64,000 nucleotides of DNA from Desulfobacter sp. (GCA_028768545.1 CP054838.1:1-64000), one strand, 5' to 3'; shown: positions 27,493-36,720, counted from the first letter of the stretch. Notes: generated by a model from the letters alone, not told the origin. Translations and numbers: made by a program.

Positions 27493-29009
27493 TTACCTGG
27501 GGTCAACCCAGTTTAACGTCCGTTCAACCGCCTTTTCCCATCCTGCACACATCTTGCTGCGCCACGGTTCGTCCTGACACAGATGCCAGGTGGAATGAGC
27601 AAACCACTTGGATTTAAGCTCGCGGGTGCCTGACCAGAAGCCCACGGCCAGGCCTGCAGCGTAGGCCGCTCCCCTGGAGGTGGCCTCAGCCACCCGGGGC
27701 CGAATCACCGGGACATTTAAAATATCGGCCTGGAACTGCATGAGAAGGTTGTTTTGAATCATCCCGCCGTCCACCTTGAGACGGGTTAACGAAACCCCGG
27801 AGTCAAGATCCATGGCATTTACAATATCCCTGGCCTGGAAGGCTGTTGCCTCGAGCACCGCCCTGGCAATATGGGATTTATTGGCATATTGGGTGAGCCC
27901 TGCAATAATACCCCGGGCATCCGAGCGCCAATGAGGGGCAAAAAGCCCTGAAAAGGCCGGAACGCAATATACCCCCCCGTTGTCCTCCACACGACCGGCC
28001 AGCCCCTCTATCTGCGACGCATCCGAGATAAGTCCGAGATTGTCCCTGACCCACTGAACAAGGGAGCCGGCATGGGCAATGGATCCTTCCAGGGCATAGA
28101 CGGGATCCTGGGTGCCCAGCTGATACCCCAGGGTGGTAATCAGGCCGTGGATTGAGGCCATGGGCTTGTTACCCGTGTTCAAAAGCAAAAAACAGCCGGT
28201 GCCGTACGTATTTTGGCCTCCCCAGGCTCAAAACAGGCCTGACCGAACAAGGCGGCCTGCTGGTCTCCCAGGGCCCCGCACACAGGGACTTCTGCATTCA
28301 TGGGCCCCCGGACCGAGGTGGTGCCCCAGATGTTGGGGTCTGAACAGGGCTTGATCCGGGGCAGTCCTGAATCAGGGATATCAAGGATGGAAAGAATATT
28401 CTCGTCCCAGTCCAAACAATGGATGTCCATGAGCAGGGTGCGGCTGGCATTGGTGACATCGGTGACATGGGCCCCGTGGTCAGGGCCGCCGGTGAGATTC
28501 CAGATCACCCAGGTCTCCATGGTGCCGAACAGGGCGTTCCCTGCCAAAGCCGCTTTTTTGGCCTGGGGAACATGATCAAGTATCCATTGAATTTTCGGAC
28601 CTGAAAAATAGGTGGCCACCGGAAGGCCCGTGGTCTGCCTGAACCGGTCCTGACCGCCGTCGAGGATGAGTTTTTTACAGATCTCATCGGTCCTTGCACA
28701 CTGCCATACCACGGCATTGTAAAAGGGCAGCCCTGTGTTTTTATCCCAGACCACAACGGTTTCCCTCTTGTTGGTGATACCCAAAGCCTTGATCTGACTG
28801 CCGAGAATTTTCGTTTTTTCAAGGCCCTTGCGGATCACGGTCCGGGTGTTCTCCCATATTTCCATGGGATCATGCTCCACCCATCCGGGTTGTGCAAAAA
28901 TCTGTCGGTGTTCTTTCTGGTCAAACCCCAGAATGATTCCCTCGTGATCGTAAATAATAAACCGGGTGCTTGTGGTTCCCTGGTCAACCGCACCGATGTA
29001 TTCTGTCAT
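27493..29009 (-). pseudogene. glpK: Glycerol kinase GlpK, frameshifted
   Basis: FGGY-family kinase phosphorylating glycerol to glycerol-3-phosphate. The first part (start ATG 29009 behind GGAGG) has GAVDQGTTSTRF and reads into [14 protein letters not shown] then stop. The second frame continues with the family sequence [14 protein letters not shown] and runs to 27493. With one more A in the run complementary to T 28211-28214 the junction becomes [18 protein letters not shown], exactly the family consensus. So a single-base deletion in a homopolymer, real or a sequencing error. First gene of the glycerol operon. Confidence 0.9.
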
Positions 29010-29261
29010 GAAACGCCTCCTCGTCATCCTCATCCCGGATAAAAACGCCGTACCAAACCATGAAAAACCACCCAGGCCAGGTGTATCATCACCTGTTTTA
29101 AAGGGGCCTTGTCAGTGGTCTTCCCTTTTTTTTGACAAAAATGCATATTTCAAGCCAGGATCAAGAGGCTTGATTTTATGGCGTGAATCACAAGGGGAAC
29201 GGGAAAAAAGAAAATTTACATTCTGTCAGGTTTTTTTACAGTTGACCCGGACAAAAAAACC

Positions 29262-29380
29262 GCATATTTCACGAATCGATTTTGGTTTAGCTGCAAGACG
29301 CCAGGGCGTGACGCCCTGTTCACTTTACTGCGAACGATCTGCAACGCCACAGATGAGGCAGAATCGGTTCGCCCAAAGGG
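29262..29380. repeat. Structured intergenic repeat, copy A
   Basis: In the 490-bp gap between glpK and the chaperone gene. It begins CATATTTCACGAAT, then GATTTTGGTTTAGCTG, which resembles a segment at 43788-43815, and carries two hairpins: CAGGGCG/CGCCCTG (29302-29318) and a longer imperfect one with GCGAAC...GTTCGC arms (29331-29372). Its last 19 bases recur with two changes at 32146-32164. No gene is seen in the rest of the gap. Confidence 0.45.
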
Positions 29381-29498
29381 CTTGAATTTTTAAAAAATCT
29401 AGGGAAAAAACTATTTACATTCAGGGTGTACTTTGGCTGGACTCTATTATATTCCTAGGGGCTTGAGATGAAACATTAAAATTCTACGGAGGGCTCAA

Positions 29499-29966
29499 AT
29501 GGATATTGCTAAACACGCTGACGACCTATTGGATCATCTGGGTTCTGTCTTAAACCTTACCAACTTAAAATTTGATGATAATAATCAGTGTTTTTTTACC
29601 TTGGAGAAAAAAATGGTTTTCATGCTTTATCTGGATGATGAAGAGATGAATTCAATCATCATAAACCTGCCAATGGGAATGCTTCCGGAAAATGAAAACC
29701 GTGAACGCCTGATGTATGAAATGCTATGCGGAAATTACTGCTGGGGTATTACAGATGGTGCAACCATTGGCGTGGACGAAGAAACGGCTGTCATCAGCTT
29801 GAGCTATTTGGTACAGCTTCCCCTGCAGGCCCAAGGACAGATGGTTGATATTGTAGCCAAACTGGTTGCCGTTGCCCAGTATTGGATGAAAAAGATTGAA
29901 ACCATATCCCAAGAGGCAGGGGTGATCAAGTCCCCCCAGACCACAGCCAATTTTATTCGGGTTTAA
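29499..29966 (+). CDS. CesT-family type III secretion chaperone
   Basis: A 155-residue acidic protein with the alpha-beta-alpha pattern of Tir/CesT class I chaperones: helix DDLLDHLGSVLNLTNL, strands CFFTLEKKMVFMLYLDDEE and SIIINLPMGMLP, helix ENRERLMYEMLCGNYCW, then GATIGVDEETAVISLSYLVQ and a C-terminal helix. Such dimers bind the N-terminal part of one effector and keep it secretion-competent. The ribosome site is GGAGG. The gene ends 60 bp before a long secreted-looking protein, the usual chaperone-effector order. No type III apparatus genes are in the window. Confidence 0.72.
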   Translation: MDIAKHADDLLDHLGSVLNLTNLKFDDNNQCFFTLEKKMVFMLYLDDEEMNSIIINLPMGMLPENENRERLMYEMLCGNYCWGITDGATIGVDEETAVISLSYLVQLPLQAQGQMVDIVAKLVAVAQYWMKKIETISQEAGVIKSPQTTANFIRV

Positions 29967-30026
29967 AAAAACACCCTTTTTAATCCAGACAATTGATAAC
30001 TATTTTGAAATAAAAAGGAAATACAA

Positions 30027-31823
30027 ATGGCACCTGACGTAGGAGATATCAGCAGTTCTCCGATTATTATCCCCCCCCAGCCCCAGGTTTCCGATACGAC
30101 GTCACCCACACAGGTCCGCCCCGGCACGGTTCAGGGTCAGACAATTCCGCGCAGTCCCAGAGATGTTCAAAGTGTGGGCGGTCAACAATTAACGGAACCC
30201 CCAACCCTGAGCGCCATGGACGCGGATGACGAAATTACGGTTGCCCGGGATATCATGGCGGATCTGGCCGAGGGGCCGGATGAAGCAGAGGCCCCCAAAG
30301 CAGGCTTGCTCAAGCGCTTTTTCCAGGCCGCCGGCCGGATCATCAAATCCATTTTTACCCGGCCGAATTCCGAGCCGCGGTTTCATGATCTTCCGGAAAA
30401 TATCAAACTCCAGCACCCCAGCGGGCGCGAAATCACCCTCTCGTCCAAGGCCCTGCCGCCGATTCCGCTTGGAACCAGCCTTGAAGATTTCACCGCAGGG
30501 ATTCAGGATAAAATCAACCGCGACGGTGAATTGGTAAATACAATTTTAGATGGCGATATCGACGATCGCCAATGCGGTCCCAAAGAGATGACAGATATCA
30601 TGTGGTTTATGCACACCGCAACCGAGACCAAGGTTGGTGAGACCTGAGACCAGGGGGCAATCCCAAAGACGGGGTGGAAGAGCCCGGGCCAAACCGGCCG
30701 GGCAATGCCCATGACGGCGAGGCCTTTCGGGGCCATATCAAAACAACCATAAGATCAATCTTTAAAAGGATTACAGGCTCAAACACGGCACCGGGCACCC
30801 ACAAGGAACGTATCCCCGGCGCATTGAAAAAAGGGTATAAGGACCTGATTAAATCAACGCCTAAATCCTTGACCGCAGGGGGGCAGAACCTGCGTGAGCT
30901 TTTGTCCCAGAACAAACCCACCTCAAGTTCCGGGGGCATGCGGATTATGAGCCAGAATCTGGATCAAGCCATTGGTTTACTCCAAGGCTCACAAGCCCCC
31001 GGCAGCCAGGAGACGCTTACCGCGCTCAAAGCCTTTAAATCCGCGAACCTTCACGGTACGGGTGAACAGGACCATATGAACCTGCGCTTCGGCAGCGAAG
31101 TCATCTTCAGCCAGCAAGAGCTGAAAACAGGGTTTAACAATACAATGAAAACCACGGTGGGTGAGCTTGCCCAGCAAATCACCAGCGATGTCGACCATGG
31201 GGTGTTAATGGGCAGTCTACAGCAGGAACTCATCGATGGGGCAAAAAGCGATGACAGCACCATGCAAATAAACGAACACGGTGTTGCTGAATCCTTTCAC
31301 CTGGATTTTGTTCAGCGTGGGGATCCCCTCTCCATTGATGGACATTCCATTCCATGGGAAGCAGATCCCGAGATCACTGGAACCGAAGATACAGGGACCC
31401 GCCGTCTTTCGGCAATGAAGGACTTGTTTGGTGATAATACCCAGGCCATGGCCTTGATGAGCAAGATTACCAATCAGATGTCCCATGCTTCTGTGCAGTT
31501 GGCTTTGACAGGCTTTGACAAGGGGGGGGCCCTGGGATATGGCCAGCGGGATTAATATCATTCCCGTGCATTCCAGTACACCCAATTCAGAAACACGCAG
31601 CTATTCAATTTTCAAAGATGAGGGGGGAAACTTCCATTTACAGATGAGTTTAAGCTCTAAGCTCGAGGGAATTATGCATCCTGACAAGGGCATGATTAGA
31701 TTGGACCCTGAAACCTGTTCACGTTCATACAGTTTTGAAGCAATGATTCCCTCAGATACCACGGGACGGCCCGAGGATATCCAGGTTCTTTCAATGAACT
31801 ATCAACTCAAGGCCTCTGAATAA
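30027..31823 (+). pseudogene. Candidate type III effector, one gene in three frames
   Basis: Three successive frames look like one ~598-residue protein. Frame 1 (30027-30647) has a Pro/Ser/Thr-rich, probably disordered N-terminus, as in type III substrates, and the basic amphipathic LLKRFFQAAGRIIKSIF. Frame 2 (to 31556) carries most of the folded region (QQELKTGFNNTMKTTVGELA, FHLDFVQRGDPLSIDG). Frame 3 (to 31823) carries the end. The first break is near 30638-30647 beside a GAGACC repeat. The second is at an eight-G run (31522-31529); seven Gs would give DKGGPWDMASGINI. No known domain recognised. Breaks could be errors, decay, or slippage-based on/off switching at the G run. Confidence 0.6.
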
Positions 31824-31843
31824 TTTTTTGCACGCTTTTGTCA

Positions 31844-31878
31844 TCAACGCCTGTACCTGCAAAGGGTACAGACGTTGA
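31844..31878 (+). terminator. Hairpin behind the effector gene
   Basis: TCAACGCCTGTACC (from 31844) pairs with GGTACAGACGTTGA (to 31878) with one mismatch, 18 bp after the effector stop. No clear U-tract follows, so termination is probable rather than certain. Confidence 0.55.
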
Positions 31879-31926
31879 TCTGTTCAAAATCATTTGCCTG
31901 ATTAAATGCTATTCCCATGGACAGCC

Positions 31927-31959
31927 AAAGGTTTCAGCTATACAATCAAAGGTTTCAGC
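31927..31959 (+). repeat. Short tandem-like direct repeat in gene-free region
   Basis: AAAGGTTTCAGC occurs at 31927-31938 and again at 31948-31959. It lies in the ~300-bp gap (31879-32175) between the effector and trhA genes, which holds no credible gene; a short open frame at 31906-32106 has no recognisable features. Confidence 0.5.
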
Positions 31960-32175
31960 ATGGACTCAAGCCTGATCTTTAATGCATTTTTTGCCCATGG
32001 AACATGGGGACAAAAAAATCCGTGCAAAAAAAATCGATGTAAAACAAATGTAATCCATTCCATTCTCCGGTATTCAAATCTTGAGTTGAAATGCTATAAG
32101 GCCTGAACATAATAAAGGAACCCAACCTGATCGGGGTATAAAATCAATTGGTTCGTCCAAAGGGAAAAACGGATT

Positions 32176-32847
32176 TTGAATACAAAAAAAGCAGGCATCA
32201 GACATCAGGAAGCATTTAATTGTTATTCACACCTGGCAGGGGGGATTGCCGCCCTTGTGGGCACCATTTACCTGGCAAAACTGGCAAGCAGTTCAGCATC
32301 GACCTTAATTACCGCGCTTATTTACGGTTTTTCCATTGTATTTCTCTTTTCTGCCTCCACCCTCTACCACCGATTTAAAAAAAAAGAGAATGAACTTTCC
32401 TTGTGGCGGAGAATGGACCGCCTGGCCATTTTTTTCATGATTGCCGGAACCTGTACCCCCATCTGCTATTTTTGCATGGAAGGAAATTGGCGCTGGGCCA
32501 TGATTGCCATCCAATGGGGGTTGGTGGGATTTGGGGTCATTTCCCAATTATTTTTCCCCAGTGCCCCAAGAACCCTGTATGTCCTGATATACATTATCAT
32601 GGGCTGGGCCACCCTTTTGCCCATTCATCAGGTGCTGGCAAACATGTCCCAGGTTGAAGAGATCCTGTTGTTCACCGGCGGGGCTGCCTTTACCCTGGGC
32701 GGCCTGATTTATGCGATTAAAAGACCCCGAATGGTTCCCGGGGTATTTAGTTTTCACGAATTGTTTCATGTCATGATTCTCATCGGCGGTGTGCTTCATT
32801 ATGCCATGATCTACCGGGTTTATTTTGACATTGCAGCCAATGCCTGA
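32176..32847 (+). CDS. trhA: TrhA/hemolysin III family membrane protein (PAQR-like)
   Basis: A 223-residue protein with seven hydrophobic segments. Family features are visible: the N-terminal SHLAGGIAALVG, SASTLYHRF after the second helix, the polar MDRLAIFFMIAGTCTPIC, and the C-terminal HELFHVMILIGGVLHY. The SxxxYH, D and HxxxH residues form the predicted metal site of the PAQR/hemolysin III superfamily. Bacterial members are linked to membrane-fluidity homeostasis. The start is taken at TTG 32176; the ribosome site is poor. It overlaps the following hydrolase gene by 8 bp. Confidence 0.85.
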   Translation: MNTKKAGIRHQEAFNCYSHLAGGIAALVGTIYLAKLASSSASTLITALIYGFSIVFLFSASTLYHRFKKKENELSLWRRMDRLAIFFMIAGTCTPICYFCMEGNWRWAMIAIQWGLVGFGVISQLFFPSAPRTLYVLIYIIMGWATLLPIHQVLANMSQVEEILLFTGGAAFTLGGLIYAIKRPRMVPGVFSFHELFHVMILIGGVLHYAMIYRVYFDIAANA

Positions 32848-33718
32848 GACCTCTAAAATCAGTTTATCAGGAAAAGAACTGTTTCAAAGAGAACTCAAAA
32901 AATTTGAGACTGCCTACCAATCTTATTTTTTAGAGGGTGAAACAAAGCCCAGGCATATTGGCGAGCCCTTTTTGCTGCACAATCGGTCATCCACCAGAGG
33001 GATTCTTCTGGTTCACGGATTAATGGCCGCCCCTGAAGAGGTCCGTGAATGGGCCCAGTTTTTATACGCAAAAGGATATACCGTATATGCCCCCAGGCTT
33101 GCCGGCCAAGGGACTTCGGCCGTTGACCTTAGCACCAGGCATTATACCGAATGGATCGAATCTGTGGATACGGGCAAGGCCATCCTCAAACCCCTTTGCA
33201 GCAAAATGGTGATCGGCGGATTTTCAACCGGGGCAGGCCTCGCCCTTGAACAGGCCATACATCACCCCAATGATTTTGATGGCGTAATCTCAATCAGCGC
33301 CCCGCTTAAATTCAAAGGCCGATCTGCCGATTTCGTGGAAATCCTCCATGCCTGGAACAATCTGGTCTGCGGTTTTGGAATGAATTGCCTGGCCAGGCCA
33401 TATGCTCAAAATCACCCGGATAATCCCCATATCAATTACCATCGCTGCCCTGTACAGGGTATTGTTCAGGTCAAAGCCCTGATGAAAAAGGTCTATCCCG
33501 GCCTTTGTTCCATTAAAATCCCTGCCCTGATTATCCAGGGAACGGCCGACCCCAAAGTGGACCCTAAAAGCGGGAAAAAAATATTCCAGGGTCTGAGCCG
33601 GTCTGATGCATATTATCGAGGAATAGATTTTCACCAGCATGGGATAATCCGGGGACAAATTGCCCAAAAGGTGTTTGACGAAGTTGACACTTTTCTCAAG
33701 GTCATTTACCCGGCATAA
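32840..33718 (+). CDS. Alpha/beta hydrolase (carboxylesterase, S33-like)
   Basis: A 292-residue serine hydrolase. The oxyanion region is LVHGLMAAPEEVREWAQFL, the nucleophile Ser lies in GFSTG (VIGGFSTGAGLALE), the acid is probably the Asp in IQGTADPKVDP, and the His is in DFHQHGI near the C-terminus. Cytosolic, with no signal peptide. ATG 32840 overlaps the trhA stop (ATGCCTGA), so translation is likely coupled; a TTG at 32825 is possible. The substrate is probably an acylglycerol- or ester-type lipid, by similarity only. Confidence 0.82.
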   Translation: MPETSKISLSGKELFQRELKKFETAYQSYFLEGETKPRHIGEPFLLHNRSSTRGILLVHGLMAAPEEVREWAQFLYAKGYTVYAPRLAGQGTSAVDLSTRHYTEWIESVDTGKAILKPLCSKMVIGGFSTGAGLALEQAIHHPNDFDGVISISAPLKFKGRSADFVEILHAWNNLVCGFGMNCLARPYAQNHPDNPHINYHRCPVQGIVQVKALMKKVYPGLCSIKIPALIIQGTADPKVDPKSGKKIFQGLSRSDAYYRGIDFHQHGIIRGQIAQKVFDEVDTFLKVIYPA

Positions 33719-33818
33719 ACCAATAGTTTACCCCATTTGTTAGCCCCTGTAAATCCCTTTTGTTTTGAGTTTCTTTCGAAACATCCATGCCAAAAAATAA
33801 AAAGGCCTGGCCAATCTT

Positions 33819-34550
33819 TTATTGAGACCTTGCCATAATTTTATCAAACGAGTGATCATGTTTCATCTCCCGGATGGCTTTGGACACTAAACTTTCCAGC
33901 CGCCTTCCCCGGGCGTTGTCATGAAAGGCAAAAAAAATATCTTCCTTTGAAACAGGTTGGAACTTATCGTATTGAACCCGGGAGGCTTTATTGGTATTTA
34001 AAAACGCGTTTAATCCGGATTTTTCCTCAACCACAAAGGCATCGATTCGCCTGGCCAATAATTTTCTGACATTGCTCTCATCCCTGTTGGCCAGAGAAAA
34101 TCGGATTTTTGTATTATTTAACAATGCGTTTGAATAGGTATACCCCCGGGTCAACCCGATGGTCTTGCCTTCCAGACTTTTAATATCATTTAACAGGGGC
34201 CCGTTTTTTCGGGTAAAGGCAAAGTCTTTTCGCACATAAAAACTCTCCCTGGATTTTAAATATTTCTGATCCGGGGTGAAAATAGAATTGATTGCGGGAA
34301 ATAATACCTCTGTTTTTTTGTTTGCAAAGGATAGGGTGGCCCTTTTAGGCGGCGCCAGATAAATTTCGATATCCAGGTTGGCCCTTTGCCCAATGGCTTT
34401 GACAAGTTCGATAAACACGCCCGTGTTTTCATCAATCACCATCAAAGGAATCGGAAAAGAGCCAAAAACCACCCGTTCTTCTAGGTAAGCCGACACGCTT
34501 ACACCCAGACTGAATACCGCGGACAAAACTAATATCTTCAACATCTTCAT
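33819..34550 (-). CDS. Periplasmic solute-binding protein, family 3-like
   Basis: A 243-residue protein with signal peptide (1-~21) and the two-lobed SBP family 3 pattern: an early FGSFPIPLMVIDENTGVFIE, LAPPKRATLSFANKKTEVLF, the hinge SLEGKTIGLTRGYTY and the C-terminal VSKAIREMKHDHSFDKIM. It stands alone, without permease or ATPase genes beside it, and resembles orphan binding proteins that serve sensors. The ligand may be an amino acid or similar small molecule. The Arg/Asp ligand contacts typical of amino acid binding cannot be assigned with confidence. Confidence 0.75.
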   Translation of the reverse strand: MKMLKILVLSAVFSLGVSVSAYLEERVVFGSFPIPLMVIDENTGVFIELVKAIGQRANLDIEIYLAPPKRATLSFANKKTEVLFPAINSIFTPDQKYLKSRESFYVRKDFAFTRKNGPLLNDIKSLEGKTIGLTRGYTYSNALLNNTKIRFSLANRDESNVRKLLARRIDAFVVEEKSGLNAFLNTNKASRVQYDKFQPVSKEDIFFAFHDNARGRRLESLVSKAIREMKHDHSFDKIMARSQ

Positions 34551-34866
34551 GCATTTTCCCTAATAAAATTAGGAAAGCGATATTAGGGCAGAAGACTTTG
34601 CTTGTCAACACCAGAATGGCAGGGGGGGGTAACATGCCCCTTTTTTAGCAGGTCCGTATAAGGTCCTTTAACAGGCCAAATGAATTATGTTGTGTTCAAA
34701 GGTGTCGATCTTTTTTGAAGGCAAAAAAGGGTCATGATTATTTTGATTCAGCCATGGGTTTATGATAGGGTTCTTCTATGGATTTTTACAATCATCCTTT
34801 TGAGTTGATTTCTGTGCTGAAGAAAAATTTAATTTGTGAAAATGCACGATAGTGTCCAAATTTAAT

Positions 34867-34911
34867 GGCCTGAACTCAAATTTTCGATTGTGGGTTCTGC
34901 CCACCCAGGCC
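34867..34911 (+). promoter_or_regulatory. Structured leader upstream of queD
   Basis: GGCCTG (34867-34872) pairs with CAGGCC (34906-34911), enclosing a second stem GTGGG/CCCAC (34890-34904) with loop TTCTG. It lies 33 bp before the queD start. Queuosine genes are often controlled by preQ1 riboswitches, but this sequence does not match the preQ1-I consensus that I know. The rest of 34551-34944 is AT-rich and holds no gene that I can see. Confidence 0.35.
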
Positions 34912-34944
34912 TTAACCTGTTTTCTTTTCATCCGGGAGTAGATT

Positions 34945-35325
34945 ATGACAGGCGTATATGAAATCTATGTCAAAGACCATTTTGCCGCCTCCCATGCCCT
35001 CAAGGGATATGGCGGCATTTGTTCTAAAATCCACGGCCACAACTGGACAGTGGAAGCTTGGATCCAATGCACCAGACTCAATAAACTGGGAATTGGCATC
35101 AATTTCAAAGATGTAAAACATGTAATCCGGGATGTTTTGGATAAGCTGGATCACACCACCTTAAACGAAATAATGGAATTCGGCAGCATCAACCCCACGG
35201 CTGAAAATCTGGCCAAATTTGTCTATGGAGAATTATCCAGGCGGTTGAATACCGAGCATATCAAGGTAAACAAAATCATGGTGTTTGAAAGCCCTGAATG
35301 CGGGGCAGCCTACCAGGAAAGATGA
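34945..35325 (+). CDS. queD: 6-carboxy-5,6,7,8-tetrahydropterin synthase QueD
   Basis: A 126-residue enzyme of the PTPS/QueD family, converting 7,8-dihydroneopterin triphosphate to carboxytetrahydropterin for queuosine (7-deazaguanine) synthesis. Zinc ligands appear as H in AASHAL and HGHNW, the catalytic Cys in GGICSKIHGHNW, then FKDVKHVIRDVLDKLDHTTL and the C-terminal Glu in VFESPECGAAY. Full length. Preceded by GGGAG and a structured leader. No other que genes are adjacent; a strong terminator follows ~115 bp later. Confidence 0.92.
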   Translation: MTGVYEIYVKDHFAASHALKGYGGICSKIHGHNWTVEAWIQCTRLNKLGIGINFKDVKHVIRDVLDKLDHTTLNEIMEFGSINPTAENLAKFVYGELSRRLNTEHIKVNKIMVFESPECGAAYQER

Positions 35326-35438
35326 GTATTGACAACGCCAGCGGCCCGGTTCAGCCCTTTTCTTTGGTAAACAAGGGTCTGAAAATTTAAGATTGCGGCT
35401 TAAAATTGAGAGATTGATAATTCAGGGTGTCATGAAAC

Positions 35439-35497
35439 TGACCACAAAAGCCGGAAGATTTGAGTTACTCTTGTTCCGGCTTTGCGGTCATCTTATT
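35439..35497. terminator. Bidirectional-type terminator between queD and MBL gene
   Basis: GACCACAAAAGCCGGAA pairs with TTCCGGCTTTGCGGTC (one internal mismatch) over a 17-nt loop, followed by TTATTTTTTT on the plus strand. It lies between convergent genes; the plus direction (queD) has the better T-run. Confidence 0.75.
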
Positions 35498-35511
35498 TTT
35501 TTCTCAAAAGG

Positions 35512-36468
35512 TTAAGCTGCGAACACCATCCGGGTTCCGGACATATTGAGCAAAAATTGATCCGGCATCTCCCGGGCAATCCGGACGGATGCATTCCTGC
35601 CCGTGCAATGGGTGGGAACAACATAGGTTGGATTCTACTCCTTGAGTGCCATGGCTGTGGGTTCGATAATGGGGGCAAACTCCTGGCCGGTCAAATGGAA
35701 TCCGCCCATGACGGCAAAAAGCGCGTCCACGCCGGTCTGCTCTTTTGCATACTCAATGGTGTTAATGATCCCGGCATGGGCACATCCGAAAAGGATAACA
35801 AGTCCTTTTCCCCTGACATGGGCCACAAGGGAGGTGTCATCGTCAATGGCGTCCCATTTTTCTTCTCCACCCTCCTGGTAGTGAAAGGCGGCAGATCCTT
35901 TTTCAAATTCGGTTTTTCTGGGAATACCGCCCAAAAACCAGAGGGCCTCATCAAGCATGGGATAGGGGGCTTTTGATTCAATTAAGTCTACTCCGGCCGC
36001 TTTTATCTCCTCTTTTTCCAGTTTGGGCATCCCAATTTTAAACTCTTCTGTGATTTTGATAACACAGTCTTTCCTGAATGCTGCCGGGTGGGCCACAAGT
36101 TTCATGCCCTTTTGACCGATTCCCTCAACCATGGCTTTAAAGCCGCCGGTATGATCACTGTGCCCATGGGAAAGGGCCATCATTTCAATAGTTGAAAGAT
36201 CAACATTGAGCGCCTTTGAATTCTCAAAGGCCCCGGTTTGGGAAAACCCAAAATCAAACAGAACGGTTCTGACCGTATCACCGCAGATAATGGAAACAAG
36301 GGCTGAAAACCCGTGTTCTGCAAGGATACTATTTGCAAAATCCATCCCCTTTAGGGGCATGGCACGCTGCACCACATCATTGCCGTCCTGGGAGGCCAGA
36401 TCGACATAATTGTCCTGAAGGGTAAGAATTTCAACTTTATCAACTTCTTTGAGTATGATCTTTGCCAT
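35512..36468 (-). pseudogene. MBL-fold metallohydrolase with in-frame TAG
   Basis: Metallo-beta-lactamase fold protein like those annotated as beta-RFAP synthase-related or MBL hydrolases of archaea and anaerobes. The metal motif is SHGHSDHTGG (~99-108), and FGCAHAGIINT holds another ligand. The frame stops at TAG (35635-35637) after IEPTAMALKE, but the same frame continues without a gap as NPTYVVPTHCTGRNASVRIA and ends at TAA 35512, supplying the last conserved His (HCTG). So a point nonsense mutation, or less likely a recoded codon. The truncated product would lack the final metal ligand. Good start at 36468 behind GGAGGGAG. Confidence 0.85.
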
Positions 36469-36480
36469 TGCGCTCCCTCC

Positions 36481-36720
36481 TTAATCTTTTTGTATCGGCT
36501 CCAAAAAAACACCCTTGGGCCGATAAATTTTAGAATCATATGCCGGCGGATATCCGCCTTCTCCCTTACCGTCATTATTACAGTCCAGGTATTCTCCAAA
36601 AACAGATTTGATGGTGCCTCTCAGATGGACTTTGTGGGGGGTTGTAGCCATGGGTACAAACAAAGGAAGCCCAAGATTAAAATCAAACACACCAAGGTTT
36701 TTCTAAAATCCCGGACCATG
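36481..36720 (-). pseudogene. Small secreted protein, frameshifted at a C-run
   Basis: ATG 36720 has an excellent ribosome site (AAGGAGG) and encodes a signal-peptide-like MVRDFRKTLVCLILILGFLC. The frame closes after PWLQPPTKSI. Adding one C to the six-C run leads into the other frame (HKVHLRGTIKSVFGEYLDCN), ending at 36481. The rebuilt protein is ~79 residues, exported, with no recognised domain. Neighbours are the MBL protein (12 bp downstream) and an SGNH hydrolase, all on the same strand with short gaps. Confidence 0.55.

Noticed and set aside
28966..29385. Plus-strand frame over the glpK start and repeat
   Set aside because: Antisense to the glpK start and runs through a structured repeat; no family similarity.
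34622..34646. GGGG...CCCC-TTTTTT as a terminator
   Set aside because: Only a 4-bp stem; no plus-strand gene ends nearby.
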